Source: SIG440 sp045120135 (GTDB lineage: Bacteria; Bacillota; Clostridia; Monoglobales; Monoglobaceae). From it: a DNA stretch of 64,000 nt. Location: positions 52,764 through 116,763 of the forward strand of contig JBGVEN010000018.1 in the NCBI GenBank assembly GCA_045120135.1. The letters are read 5' to 3'. Made by a program: the position numbers and the translations under genes. Positions 24,753 to 33,624 of this stretch are shown here, piece after piece (within the stretch, counting starts at the first letter, position 1; each line of letters starts with the position of its first letter). Under the pieces are notes generated by a model that was not told the DNA's origin, made no database searches, and saw nothing but the letters and a program-made list of their open reading frames with translations.

Positions 24753-25835
24753 ATGAAAAAATATAATGTAGGTATTATCGGTGCAACCGGTATGGTTGGA
24801 CAGCGATTTATAACTCTTCTTGCGGACCATCCCTGGTTCAATATTGTGCTGTTGGCGGCTTCTCCCAGAAGTGCAGGCAAAAAATATACAGAGGCAGTAG
24901 CAGGTCGTTGGGCAATGAAGACCGAAATCCCCGAAAAGGTTTGCGATATGGTTATGTATGATGCCACAGCGGATATCGAAAAGATTGCCTCACAGGTTGA
25001 CTTTGTGTTCTGCGCAGTTGATATGAAGAAGGACGAAATCCGCGCCCTTGAAGAAGCGTATGCTAAGGCTGAATGCCCTGTTGTATCAAATAACTCTGCA
25101 CACAGACATACAGATGACGTTCCTATGATTATTCCTGAAATTAACCCCGAGCACGCTGAAATTATCGAAGCTCAGAAAAAGAGACTCGGTACAAAACGCG
25201 GCTTCGTTTCTGTTAAATCCAACTGTTCACTCCAGAGCTATGTTCCGGCAATCCACCCGCTTATGCAGTTTGGTGTTAAAAATGTTCTTGCCTGCACATA
25301 TCAGGCAATTTCCGGTGCCGGAAAAACATTTGAAACCTGGCCTGAAATGGTGGATAATCTTATCCCCTATATCGGCGGCGAGGAAGAAAAGAGTGAGGTT
25401 GAGCCTCTTAAAATCTGGGGTAAGATTTCCGGTGATAAAATTGTCGACGCAACAGCTCCGGCAATTACAACACAGTGTCTGCGTGTTCCCGTTTCCGATG
25501 GTCATACTGCAGCAGTATTTGTAAGCTTTGAAAAGAAGCCCACAATTGACGAAATTAAAAAGGCGTGGAAGGACTTTAAGGGTGTTCCTCAGGAACTCGA
25601 ACTTCCTTCTGCACCCAAGCAGTTCCTTAACTATTTTGAAGAGGATAATCGTCCTCAGGCAAAGCTTGATCGTGATATGGAAGGCGGAATGGCAGTTTCT
25701 ATCGGTCGTCTGCGTGAAGACAGCCAGTACGACTACAAATTTGTCTGCCTCTCACACAACACCCTCCGTGGTGCGGCAGGCGGTGCAGTTCTTATGGCAG
25801 AGCTTCTTGCAGCAAAGGGTTATTTTGACAGATAA
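24753..25835 (+). CDS. asd: Aspartate-semialdehyde dehydrogenase (archaeal/fungal type)
   Basis: Asd reduces aspartyl phosphate to the semialdehyde with NADPH, the branch point to lysine, methionine and threonine. The 360-residue protein has the dinucleotide motif GIIGATGMVGQRF, the catalytic Cys158 in VKSNCSLQ, and the active-site His region VSDGHTAAV. The SNCS context and the length place it with the archaeal and fungal-type enzymes that many Clostridia carry. It heads the operon asd-dapA-dapB-ECF. AGGAGG precedes the ATG. Confidence 0.94.
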   Translation: MKKYNVGIIGATGMVGQRFITLLADHPWFNIVLLAASPRSAGKKYTEAVAGRWAMKTEIPEKVCDMVMYDATADIEKIASQVDFVFCAVDMKKDEIRALEEAYAKAECPVVSNNSAHRHTDDVPMIIPEINPEHAEIIEAQKKRLGTKRGFVSVKSNCSLQSYVPAIHPLMQFGVKNVLACTYQAISGAGKTFETWPEMVDNLIPYIGGEEEKSEVEPLKIWGKISGDKIVDATAPAITTQCLRVPVSDGHTAAVFVSFEKKPTIDEIKKAWKDFKGVPQELELPSAPKQFLNYFEEDNRPQAKLDRDMEGGMAVSIGRLREDSQYDYKFVCLSHNTLRGAAGGAVLMAELLAAKGYFDR

Positions 25836-25914
25836 GAAAAAAGCATGCCGCAACCCACTGCGGTGTGAATAGAGGTTTTGAATATTTTGCGTGGGCAGAA
25901 AGGCTGTGCGAATT

Positions 25915-26802
25915 ATGAAAAAACTGATTTTTAAAGGTTCCGGTGTTGCGCTTGTTACGCCGTATGCTGAAAGTGGCATTGACTATCGAGCACTTGAGGA
26001 GCTTCTGAAATTCCATCTTGAACATAAGACGGATGCACTTATCATATGCGGAACAACGGGTGAGGCATCTACTATGACCGAAGAGGAACACAAATCGGTA
26101 CTTCGTTTCTGTGTCGAAAAGGTGGGGGGAAGACTCCCTATGATTGCCGGTACAGGCAACAACAACACCGAAAAGTCAATCCGCCTCAGTCAGTATGCCG
26201 AGGAGATTGGCTATGACGGACTTTTGTTGGTAACACCCTATTACAACAAGACCACCCAGAAGGGTCTTAAGGAGCATTACGGTGCGATTGCAGATACGGT
26301 AAATATCCCGATTATACTTTATAATGTTCCTTCACGCACCGGTGTTTCAATTTCACTGGATACACTTTTATATCTTGATAAGAATTACGGAAATATTGTT
26401 GCCTTAAAGGAAGCAAGCGGTGATGTGGCTTTTGCTGCACGAATTGTGGCTGAAACAACTCTTGCGGTGTATTCGGGCAATGATGATGTAACGTTGCCGA
26501 TTATGTCGGTGGGTGGATGTGGTGTAATTTCCGTTGTGGCAAATATTATTCCGGAGGAAATGCACAATCTTTGTGCTGACTACGAATCGGGCAATATAAA
26601 GAGTGCAAAGGAAAATTTCCTTAAAATGCTTAAGCTTATGGATGCAATGTTCTATGAGGTTAATCCCATTCCGGTTAAAACGGCAATGAATCTTTTAGGT
26701 TTTAACGCAGGCAAGCTGAGACTTCCGCTGTGCACAATGGAGGATGCCAATCTGGAAAAGCTCAGAAAGACCCTTACGGAATACGAATTTGAGATTAAAT
26801 AA
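25915..26802 (+). CDS. dapA: 4-hydroxy-tetrahydrodipicolinate synthase
   Basis: DapA condenses pyruvate with aspartate semialdehyde. The 295-residue barrel has the Schiff-base Lys165 in VALKEASGD, the catalytic Tyr136 in LYNVPSRTG, and the CGTTGEASTM substrate loop. The ATG at 25915 starts the family sequence MKKLIFKGSGVALVTPY; the ribosome site AAAGG is 12 bases away and weak, and an in-frame GTG at 25891 has none. It follows asd after 79 bases that hold only a small CCGCA/TGCGG hairpin. Confidence 0.96.
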   Translation: MKKLIFKGSGVALVTPYAESGIDYRALEELLKFHLEHKTDALIICGTTGEASTMTEEEHKSVLRFCVEKVGGRLPMIAGTGNNNTEKSIRLSQYAEEIGYDGLLLVTPYYNKTTQKGLKEHYGAIADTVNIPIILYNVPSRTGVSISLDTLLYLDKNYGNIVALKEASGDVAFAARIVAETTLAVYSGNDDVTLPIMSVGGCGVISVVANIIPEEMHNLCADYESGNIKSAKENFLKMLKLMDAMFYEVNPIPVKTAMNLLGFNAGKLRLPLCTMEDANLEKLRKTLTEYEFEIK

Positions 26803-26810
26803 CTAAAGGA

Positions 26811-26832
26811 GTGCAGAGGCAAGCCTCTGCAC
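26811..26832 (+). terminator. Intercistronic hairpin dapA-dapB
   Basis: GTGCAGAGGC pairs with GCCTCTGCAC over a two-base loop, followed by ACTTTT. The short T run suggests partial termination or an mRNA-processing stem. Confidence 0.5.
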
Positions 26833-26859
26833 ACTTTTATAAATATGAGGTGAATACAA

Positions 26860-27612
26860 ATGATAAATATTCTTTTGTGCGGTGCAAACGGTAAAATGGG
26901 CAATGCAGTAACAAGAGTTGCAGCAGGGCAGGATACCGTGAAAATTGTTGCAGGCTATGATATAAATACAAAGTCTGATAACTTTCCGGTATACGATAGG
27001 CTTGAAGGTATAGCTGAAAAGATAGATTGCATTATTGACTTTTCACATCCGGCATTGTTTGATTCTATAATTGAATTTGCTAAAGCAAATAAGATTCCGG
27101 CAATTATCTGCACAACCGGTCTATCCAAAGAACAGGTGTCAAAGCTGGAGTTTTATGCAAAGGAAACCCCGATTTTCTTCTCTGCAAATATGTCAATTGG
27201 TGTAAATCTTATTATGGATTTAGTGTGCCGTGCCTCAAAAATTCTTGACGGCAGCTTTGATATTGAAATTGTTGAAAAACATCACAACCAAAAGCTTGAT
27301 GCCCCTAGTGGTACAGCACTTGCAATTGCTGATGCAATATCTGAGACAGTAAGCTTTAATCCCAAGTATATGTTCGACCGTCATTCGGTAAGACAAAAAC
27401 GCAGCAAGGATGAGATAGGAATTCACGCTGTCCGTGGTGGCAATATTGTTGGTGAGCATACGGTTATTTTTGCCGGTAATGACGAGGTGATTGAAATTAA
27501 ACACGCTGCAACCTCAAAGGAAGTCTTTGCCGTTGGTGCAGTTCGTGCGGCAATGTTTATGTACGGCAAAGAAGCCGGACTATACAATATGTCTGACTTG
27601 GTAAAGGAGTAG
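26860..27612 (+). CDS. dapB: 4-hydroxy-tetrahydrodipicolinate reductase
   Basis: DapB reduces the DapA product with NAD(P)H. The 250-residue protein has the nucleotide motif LLCGANGKMG, the segment CTTGLSKEQ, the signature EIVEKHHNQKLDAPSGTAL with catalytic His and Lys, and GEHTVIFAG. It follows dapA after a hairpin, with TGAGGTG before the ATG, and is 4 bases before the ECF gene, so lysine synthesis and that transporter are linked. Confidence 0.97.
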   Translation: MINILLCGANGKMGNAVTRVAAGQDTVKIVAGYDINTKSDNFPVYDRLEGIAEKIDCIIDFSHPALFDSIIEFAKANKIPAIICTTGLSKEQVSKLEFYAKETPIFFSANMSIGVNLIMDLVCRASKILDGSFDIEIVEKHHNQKLDAPSGTALAIADAISETVSFNPKYMFDRHSVRQKRSKDEIGIHAVRGGNIVGEHTVIFAGNDEVIEIKHAATSKEVFAVGAVRAAMFMYGKEAGLYNMSDLVKE

Positions 27613-27616
27613 TTCT

Positions 27617-28132
27617 ATGAAAACAAGAACACTGGTTATAACTGCGCTTTTTGCGGCTCTTACCTGTGTTGCAACATTGGTGATACAAATACCCTCCGGT
27701 ATGGGTGGAGGCTATGTTAATTTGGGCGATGGTATGGTTCTGATTTCAGCATATATTCTTGGCCCTCTGCTTGGCGGTACTGCGGCTGCAGTAGGCTCGT
27801 GCATAGCGGATATTGTTGCGGGTTATCTATCATTTGCTTTGCCGACGCTGATTATAAAATTCATTATGGCGGTTGCTGCAGGGCGGTTGTTTGTGGTAAT
27901 GAAAAAGAGAAATAAAATAAGTATTCTGGTCGCTTGCGGCTTTGTCGGGCAACTTATAATGACTTTGGGATATTTTCTTGCTGAAATATGGCTATCGGGC
28001 AGTGTGGCGGTTGCTGCTGCAGGAATATATGGAAGTATTGTTCAATCTGCTTTCGGTCTTGCTGCTTCAACAGTTTTATATAAAGCTATTTGCTCAAATG
28101 CTGTACTTAATAATTACATAAATAAAATATAA
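27617..28132 (+). CDS. ECF transporter S component
   Basis: The 171-residue membrane protein has six predicted helices and the N-terminal pattern TLVITALFAALTCVATLVIQIPS typical of ECF S components of the HmpT/pfam07155-like group. S components bind a vitamin or similar ligand and share an ATP-driven EcfA-EcfT module encoded elsewhere. The gene is only 4 bases after dapB, so a ligand related to lysine or vitamins is suggested by context, but the specificity is unknown. Confidence 0.82.
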   Translation: MKTRTLVITALFAALTCVATLVIQIPSGMGGGYVNLGDGMVLISAYILGPLLGGTAAAVGSCIADIVAGYLSFALPTLIIKFIMAVAAGRLFVVMKKRNKISILVACGFVGQLIMTLGYFLAEIWLSGSVAVAAAGIYGSIVQSAFGLAASTVLYKAICSNAVLNNYINKI

Positions 28133-28135
28133 ATC

Positions 28136-28164
28136 AAAGGTCTGCAAAATCGCAGACCTTTTTT
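28136..28164 (+). terminator. Terminator of the asd-dap operon
   Basis: AAAGGTCTGC (28136-28145) pairs with GCAGACCTTT (28152-28161) and T residues follow. Confidence 0.92.
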
Positions 28165-28183
28165 GTGAATTTGAGTAAAAATA

Positions 28184-28212
28184 TTGACTTTTAAGGTAAT
28201 TTATGTGATAAT
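28184..28212 (+). promoter_or_regulatory. Promoter of the NhaC-type gene
   Basis: TTGACT (28184-28189), 17 bases, GATAAT (28207-28212), 63 bases before the gene. Confidence 0.65.
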
Positions 28213-28275
28213 AACTCTATATATGTAAACCTTGGTTAAATACACAACTGAGGATAATCTTTTAGGAGGATTTTT

Positions 28276-29973
28276 ATGAAAAAATCAAGCATCATCAAAA
28301 TCGCAGTGGTTTTGCTGGCATTGATTGCAGTTGTTGTTTGTGCTACAACAGTACATACTTCGGTTGAAACAATCGCTTGCGCAACCTGCGAGGGTGCAGG
28401 TGCTGACTGTGCAGATTGTGCAGGTTCAGGTCAGGTTCCTGTTCCCAGTAACTACTATGCGACATTCGTGTCACTTCTCCCCCCGATTATTGCAATAGTT
28501 CTTGCACTTGTAACAAAAGAGGTTTATTCCTCATTGTTCATCGGTGTTTTGCTTGCAGCATTGTTCTCTGCAAACTTTAATCCCGTTACTGCAATGAATA
28601 GCTTTCTTGACACAGGCCTTATAGGTGCTGTTTCGGGTACAGCCGGTATTTTTATATTCCTGGTTGTTCTTGGTATTCTTGTTGCACTTATAAACAAAGC
28701 CGGCGGTAGTGCAGCATTCGGTGCATGGGCTGAAAAACACATCAAAACTCGTATAGGCGCAATGCTTGCTACATTTGTGCTCGGTGTACTTGTGTTTATC
28801 GATGACTACTTCAACTGTCTTACGGTTGGTTCTGTAATGACTCCTGTTGCTGACCGTCATAAGATTTCAAGAGCAAAACTCGCATATCTTATTGATGCAA
28901 CAGCGGCTCCGGTTTGTATGATTGCTCCTGTTTCGTCATGGGCGGCTGCAGTTGCAAGTTATGCAGAGGAAGGTCAGGGCATTTCGTTATTTATTCAGGC
29001 AATCCCCTATAACTTCTATTCACTTCTGACATTTGTATTCATTATTGCAATTTGTCTGATGAAGTTTGATTTCGGTCCTATGAAGCTTCACGAATTCAAC
29101 GCTATAACAAAGGGTGATCTCTTTACAAGCGGTGACCGTGTTGAAGAAACAGAGGAAGTTGTAGCCTCAAAGGGTAAGGTGATTGACCTTGTTCTTCCGA
29201 TTGTTGTTCTCATTATAGTCTGCGTTATTGCTCTTCTCTATGTTGGTGGATTTTACGGCACGGATATCTGGGGCGGCACAGATAATGCAGGCAACTTTAT
29301 CGGTGCATTCGGTAACACAGATGCAACATTTGGTCTTCCCTGGGGCGCTTTGATTGTTTTGGTTCTTACTATTGCCTACTTTATGGCAAGAAGGCTTATA
29401 ACATTTAAGGAAGCTATGGAATGTGTTCCCAAGGGCTTTATCGCAATGGTTCCTGCTATCACAATCCTTACATTTGCAACAGCACTCAAGAATGTAAATG
29501 GTCTCCTCGGCTATGCTACCTATGTTGAGAACCTCCTTGCAAGTGCAGGCGCTCTTGCAAATCTTCTCCCTGCTGTTATCTTTGTTGTTGCATGCATCCT
29601 TGCTTTTGCAACTGGTACATCATGGGGAACATTCGGTATCCTTATCCCGATTGTTACCGTTATCTTTGAAGCAGGCGATCCGCTTCTCATTATTGGTATG
29701 TCAGCGTGTCTTGCTGGTGCAGTTTGCGGTGACCACTGCTCACCCATCTCGGATACAACAATTATGTCATCTGCAGGTGCAAAATGTAACCACCTCAACC
29801 ACGTATCAACCCAGCTTCCTTATGCAATAACCGTTGCGGCTGTATCGTTTGTTTCATACATAATCGCAGGTTATGTTCAGAACTGGATTATTGCTCTTCC
29901 CATCGCTGCAGTACTTATGGTTGCAACTCTGTTTGTAATCAAGGCAGTTACAAAGAAAGAAGTAGAAGCTTAA
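28276..29973 (+). CDS. NhaC family Na+/H+ antiporter with a Cys-rich insertion
   Basis: The 565-residue membrane protein has about 12 helices and NhaC-family motifs: FIDDYFNCLTVGSVM, AYLIDATAAPVCMIAPVSSW, ATGTSWGTFGILIP and GAVCGDHCSPISDTT. Members exchange sodium for protons or carry organic ions such as malate and lactate. Between the first helix and the rest (residues 35-55) is the stretch CATCEGAGADCADCAGSG, which repeats the CxxCxGxG-like pattern of DnaJ zinc fingers; NhaC proteins normally lack it. Given the N-terminal helix, this loop is likely outside the cell. AGGAGG precedes the ATG. It is monocistronic. Confidence 0.86.
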   Translation: MKKSSIIKIAVVLLALIAVVVCATTVHTSVETIACATCEGAGADCADCAGSGQVPVPSNYYATFVSLLPPIIAIVLALVTKEVYSSLFIGVLLAALFSANFNPVTAMNSFLDTGLIGAVSGTAGIFIFLVVLGILVALINKAGGSAAFGAWAEKHIKTRIGAMLATFVLGVLVFIDDYFNCLTVGSVMTPVADRHKISRAKLAYLIDATAAPVCMIAPVSSWAAAVASYAEEGQGISLFIQAIPYNFYSLLTFVFIIAICLMKFDFGPMKLHEFNAITKGDLFTSGDRVEETEEVVASKGKVIDLVLPIVVLIIVCVIALLYVGGFYGTDIWGGTDNAGNFIGAFGNTDATFGLPWGALIVLVLTIAYFMARRLITFKEAMECVPKGFIAMVPAITILTFATALKNVNGLLGYATYVENLLASAGALANLLPAVIFVVACILAFATGTSWGTFGILIPIVTVIFEAGDPLLIIGMSACLAGAVCGDHCSPISDTTIMSSAGAKCNHLNHVSTQLPYAITVAAVSFVSYIIAGYVQNWIIALPIAAVLMVATLFVIKAVTKKEVEA

Positions 29974-29986
29974 GCTTTTACAATAT

Positions 29987-30028
29987 AAAAAACAACGGCT
30001 TATCATCGATAAGCCGTTGTTTTTTTTC
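29987..30028. terminator. Bidirectional terminator between NhaC and fucosidase
   Basis: An 18-bp perfect stem (29987-30004 with 30008-30025), A-rich on the left and T-rich on the right, can end transcription from both convergent genes. Confidence 0.92.
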
Positions 30029-30035
30029 TATATTA

Positions 30036-31277
30036 TTATTTTTTGATTTTTGCTTTGGCAACACGTACGCATGTCTGAATTCCGTATTCAAAGCCTGTTG
30101 CATCAACTGAAAGCATATTATTCCCTTGTGAAAATGTAAGTGTTTGACCATTATCCATCCATTCAATGGATTCAATCTCGCAATCCATATTTCCAAAACA
30201 GTAGGGGCCGGAGTATTTTCCTGCAGCAACTACAACATTCTTGTCGCCGTGATTTCCAAGCTCAGGGAAAAACAGATAAAGATAATCATCGCCTTTAAGT
30301 GCAAAGTTGCTACCCATACCATAAGCCGAGCAAGGCTTGCCCTCGTAGATTGCTTCGCCGTATAACTCCATCCATCTGCCTATAAGACGGAAAAGCTCGC
30401 GCTGGAACGGGTCAATACCACCCTGAGCGGTGGGACCTATGTTGAGAAGCAGGTTTGCACCTACCTTGCGACAGTTGCAAAGTGCACGGATTAACTCGCC
30501 GGGTGATTTGTAATTAAGGTCGAACTTGCCTATTCCCCAATGGTTGTTAACGGTATAGCACATTTCAGCAGCAAGATATTTTGGCATACCCTCACGGTTC
30601 ATAGGAGTAGGCGTTCCCTGCTCAAATGTAACAGAGTCAATTTCAGGGTTGCCCACGAGTCCACGTTTTGATAGACCGGTATTGTTAATAATCATTGCTT
30701 CGGGTTGAAATTTGCGGATTGTTACGTAAAGCTCGTCCTCTTTCCAATCTGCATCGGGCTTGCTCCAGTTTCCGTCAAACCATAACCCGCCGATTTTTCC
30801 GTAGTTTTTGCAAAGAATTTCTACGCTCTTTCTGAGGTATTCAAGATAGCTGTCAAAATCATTCTCAAAATCGGGGTTATACCAATCGAGCGTTGTGTGA
30901 TAGAACATGGGCATAATCTGGTGCTTGTTGCACGCATCAACAAATTCGCGGATGAGGTCGCGCTTTGCGGTGCTGTGTGGTGCGTCAAAATCGTTAAGAC
31001 CGCAGGTGTCGTAAAGCGAAAAACCCTCGTGATGCCTTGTTGTAAGTGTTATGTATTTGCAGCCTGCGCTTTTTGCCATAAGAACCAGTTCTTCAGCGTT
31101 AAAGTCCTCTGCGGTAAATGTGTCTTTTAGCTTTTTGTACTCGTCCATATTTTGATTATGCTGGGTAAAGGTCCATTCCCCCCGGCCTTGCTGTGAATAA
31201 AGCCCCCAGTGAACAAACATACCAAAACCCATTTTCTCAAAATCGGCAATATATTTTTTTGGTACCGGTATAGCCAT
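30036..31277 (-). CDS. Alpha-L-fucosidase (GH29)
   Basis: The 413-residue protein lacks a signal peptide and begins in the GH29 barrel: FGMFVHWGLYSQQ, YITLTTRHHEGFSLYD (histidine pair) and GGLWFDGNW with the nucleophile Asp168. A small beta domain follows from about residue 330. It should remove alpha-linked fucose from imported oligosaccharides. The length is short but normal for cytosolic clostridial GH29. AGGAGG lies 6 bases before the ATG. No transporter is adjacent. Confidence 0.94.
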   Translation of the reverse strand: MAIPVPKKYIADFEKMGFGMFVHWGLYSQQGRGEWTFTQHNQNMDEYKKLKDTFTAEDFNAEELVLMAKSAGCKYITLTTRHHEGFSLYDTCGLNDFDAPHSTAKRDLIREFVDACNKHQIMPMFYHTTLDWYNPDFENDFDSYLEYLRKSVEILCKNYGKIGGLWFDGNWSKPDADWKEDELYVTIRKFQPEAMIINNTGLSKRGLVGNPEIDSVTFEQGTPTPMNREGMPKYLAAEMCYTVNNHWGIGKFDLNYKSPGELIRALCNCRKVGANLLLNIGPTAQGGIDPFQRELFRLIGRWMELYGEAIYEGKPCSAYGMGSNFALKGDDYLYLFFPELGNHGDKNVVVAAGKYSGPYCFGNMDCEIESIEWMDNGQTLTFSQGNNMLSVDATGFEYGIQTCVRVAKAKIKK

Positions 31278-31312
31278 ATTATATCCTCCTCATAACTTAA
31301 AAGATTATACTA

Positions 31313-31342
31313 AATATATCATAACATTTTACTGATTGTCAA
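31313..31342 (-). promoter_or_regulatory. Promoter of the fucosidase gene
   Basis: Minus strand TTGACA (31342-31337), 18 bases, TATATT (31318-31313), about 36 bases before the start. Confidence 0.72.
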
Positions 31343-31410
31343 TCGAAAAATTCTTAATGTGTGTATTTTTGTCAACACTATTATAAAGGGAAAAATACGG
31401 GTGTATTTAA

Positions 31411-31439
31411 TTGACAAAAAAATGATACTGTGCTAAAAT
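31411..31439 (+). promoter_or_regulatory. Promoter of the M50-scpAB operon
   Basis: TTGACA (31411-31416), 17 bases, TAAAAT (31434-31439), 34 bases before the M50 start. Confidence 0.8.
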
Positions 31440-31473
31440 AAAACAGTATATATATTGAATTCAGGTGACAATA

Positions 31474-32163
31474 ATGATAAGCAGATTACAACATTGGTTC
31501 AGCAACGGATGGATGGGGATAGTCAACCTTTTAATAACGGTGTTTTGCGTGTTCCTTTCCCTTTCAATACACGAATTTTTTCACGGCTATGCCGCATATA
31601 AACTGGGTGACGGAACGGCAAAATATATGGGTAGACTTAACTTAAGACCATCAAGCCATCTTGATCCCATAGGCGCAATTTGTTTGTTTTTGTTTGGCTT
31701 TGGTTGGGCAAATCCTGTGCCTGTCAATCCGGCAAACTTCAAAATCAAAAGCAGAAAGCTTGGTATGGTTATCGCTTCTCTGGCAGGTCCTGTCAGCAAC
31801 TTGATTCTTGCCTTTGTTGCGTTACTGCTACTTAATATTATGAACCTTTTTTCCTACAATGCAACAGGGGTTTTAGCCTCGGCTGTTTCTGTACTCAATG
31901 CAGTATTTATCTCTTTGATTTACATGAATGTCGGTCTTGCTGTATTCAATCTGCTTCCGATACCTCCGCTTGACGGGTCTAAAATACTGAGTGCAGTTCT
32001 TCCGGGTAGGATATATTTTAAGATAATGCAGTATGAACGGTACGGATTTATAATTCTTTTGCTAATTCTCAACCTGCCGATTTTCAGCAATATGCTTACG
32101 ATAGTGCAAAGTGGAATTATACGATTTTTTATCGGGATTATAGAGTTGTTACCGTTTTTCTAA
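31474..32163 (+). CDS. Site-2 protease family (M50) membrane metallopeptidase
   Basis: The 229-residue membrane protein has the zinc motif HEFFHG in its second helix and the third ligand in NLLPIPPLDGSKIL, as in the YwhC/Rip-like small M50 peptidases. These cut membrane-embedded substrates, although targets of this subgroup are unknown. The ATG at 31474 follows AGGTGA by 5 bases; the GTG within that site gives only three more residues. A gene of this type before scpA is a common clostridial order. Confidence 0.9.
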   Translation: MISRLQHWFSNGWMGIVNLLITVFCVFLSLSIHEFFHGYAAYKLGDGTAKYMGRLNLRPSSHLDPIGAICLFLFGFGWANPVPVNPANFKIKSRKLGMVIASLAGPVSNLILAFVALLLLNIMNLFSYNATGVLASAVSVLNAVFISLIYMNVGLAVFNLLPIPPLDGSKILSAVLPGRIYFKIMQYERYGFIILLLILNLPIFSNMLTIVQSGIIRFFIGIIELLPFF

Positions 32164-32187
32164 ATTACAGAATCAGGAGCAAATGCA

Positions 32188-32946
32188 ATGACGCAGCTTT
32201 CGTTTAAACTGGACTCCTTTGAGGGACCGCTTGACCTTCTTTTGATGCTAATCAAAAAAAACAAGGTTAATATATACGATATTCCTATTGCGGATATACT
32301 CGAACAATATCTGATAGTTATGCAACAGATGGAGGAATTGGACCTTGAAATGTCCAGTGAGTTCCTTGTTATGGCGGCAACACTTCTTCAGATAAAATCA
32401 AAAATGCTTCTTCCGGCAGAGGACGATGAGGAAGAGGAAGACCCCAGAACAGAGCTTGTCAGACGATTGGTCGAATACAAACGCATTAAGGAAACAATAG
32501 ATTTTTTCAGAGAACACGAGAACTCCGATGCGGCTCTGTTTTTTAAACTGCCCGATGTGATTGAAAGACCGCCGGCGGTTATTGACTATTCCGCACTCAC
32601 AACCGAAAATCTTCTTCAGGCTTATAAGATGTCCTTTGCAAAGCTGGAACGCAAGCTTCCGCCGCCCAAACGCTCGTTTTCGGGCATTGTAGGTCACGAA
32701 AAGGTGTCTGTTAGGGAACGCGTAAAGAATATCTGGCATAAGTTGGTTGACCGGGGCAAGGTGCTGTTTAAGGATATTTTCAAGGGCGTAAAGTCAAAGC
32801 CTGAAGCGGTGGCATCGTTTCTCGCGGTACTGGAAATGATAAAAATGAACAAAATTGCAGTTGAAGAAACGGATACAAAGGGCGAATACTCTGTTACAAA
32901 AATTACGGATGATGACGCATTTGATTTTGAGGGAGTAGAGGATTAA
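32188..32946 (+). CDS. scpA: Segregation and condensation protein A
   Basis: ScpA is the kleisin that bridges the heads of SMC in chromosome condensation. The 252-residue protein has the conserved start FEGPLDLLLMLIKKNKVNIYDI, the acidic linker (EDDEEEEDPRTELVRRL) and a C-terminal winged helix (VASFLAVLEMIKMNKI). CAGGAG precedes the ATG by 8 bases. It is followed by scpB 26 bases later, the usual partner order. Confidence 0.96.
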   Translation: MTQLSFKLDSFEGPLDLLLMLIKKNKVNIYDIPIADILEQYLIVMQQMEELDLEMSSEFLVMAATLLQIKSKMLLPAEDDEEEEDPRTELVRRLVEYKRIKETIDFFREHENSDAALFFKLPDVIERPPAVIDYSALTTENLLQAYKMSFAKLERKLPPPKRSFSGIVGHEKVSVRERVKNIWHKLVDRGKVLFKDIFKGVKSKPEAVASFLAVLEMIKMNKIAVEETDTKGEYSVTKITDDDAFDFEGVED

Positions 32947-32972
32947 ACACTTTTTGTCCGGGAGGAATACAA

Positions 32973-33608
32973 ATGAAATTAAAAGAAGCCGAGGCGATTA
33001 TTGAAGGCATTTTGTTTGCCGCAGGTGATGCGGTGGAGCTTGATAGGATAGCAGATATCCTAGATATTGATTTAAAAAGTACCAGAGCCTTAATGACCGC
33101 CCTGATAGATAAATATGATGAAGAAAACCGTGGACTTCAGATAATCCGACTTGAGGAATCGTATCAGATGTGCACCAGAGCCGAATACCACGAGTATATT
33201 GCAAGACTTGCAGAGCCAAGACGTGCACAAAGCCTTTCAAATGCGGCAATGGAGGTTTTATCAATTGTGGCATACAAGCAGCCTGTCACCCGTTCGGTTA
33301 TTGAACAGATTCGAGGCGTTTCCTGTGATACCTTGGTTAACAGACTTCTGGAAAGAGGTCTTATCGAGGAGGTTGGCAGAATGGATACCCCCGGACGGCC
33401 GATGCTTTTTGGAACAACCGAGGAGTTTTTAAGGTGTTTTGGTATTGTAAGCGTTACCGACCTTCCCGAATATGAGAAAAACAGCTCTGATGAGATTACA
33501 CTTGAGGGCGAGGACGAATATTTTGCCAAAGCCGCTGAAGTAACCGCGGAAATTAAGGCAGAGGAACGGCTTGCAGACGAGATTTCTTTTGAAAATACAG
33601 ATATTTAA
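32973..33608 (+). CDS. scpB: Segregation and condensation protein B
   Basis: ScpB dimers bind ScpA and control SMC opening. The 211-residue protein has two winged helices and the signature LSIVAYKQPVTRSVIEQIRGV and GRPMLFGTTEEFLRCFG. GGGAGG precedes the ATG. The C-terminal 45 residues are acidic and poorly conserved. It lies between scpA and a DUF2953 gene. Confidence 0.96.
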   Translation: MKLKEAEAIIEGILFAAGDAVELDRIADILDIDLKSTRALMTALIDKYDEENRGLQIIRLEESYQMCTRAEYHEYIARLAEPRRAQSLSNAAMEVLSIVAYKQPVTRSVIEQIRGVSCDTLVNRLLERGLIEEVGRMDTPGRPMLFGTTEEFLRCFGIVSVTDLPEYEKNSSDEITLEGEDEYFAKAAEVTAEIKAEERLADEISFENTDI

Positions 33609-33624
33609 TTTATCGGTGATGTGA

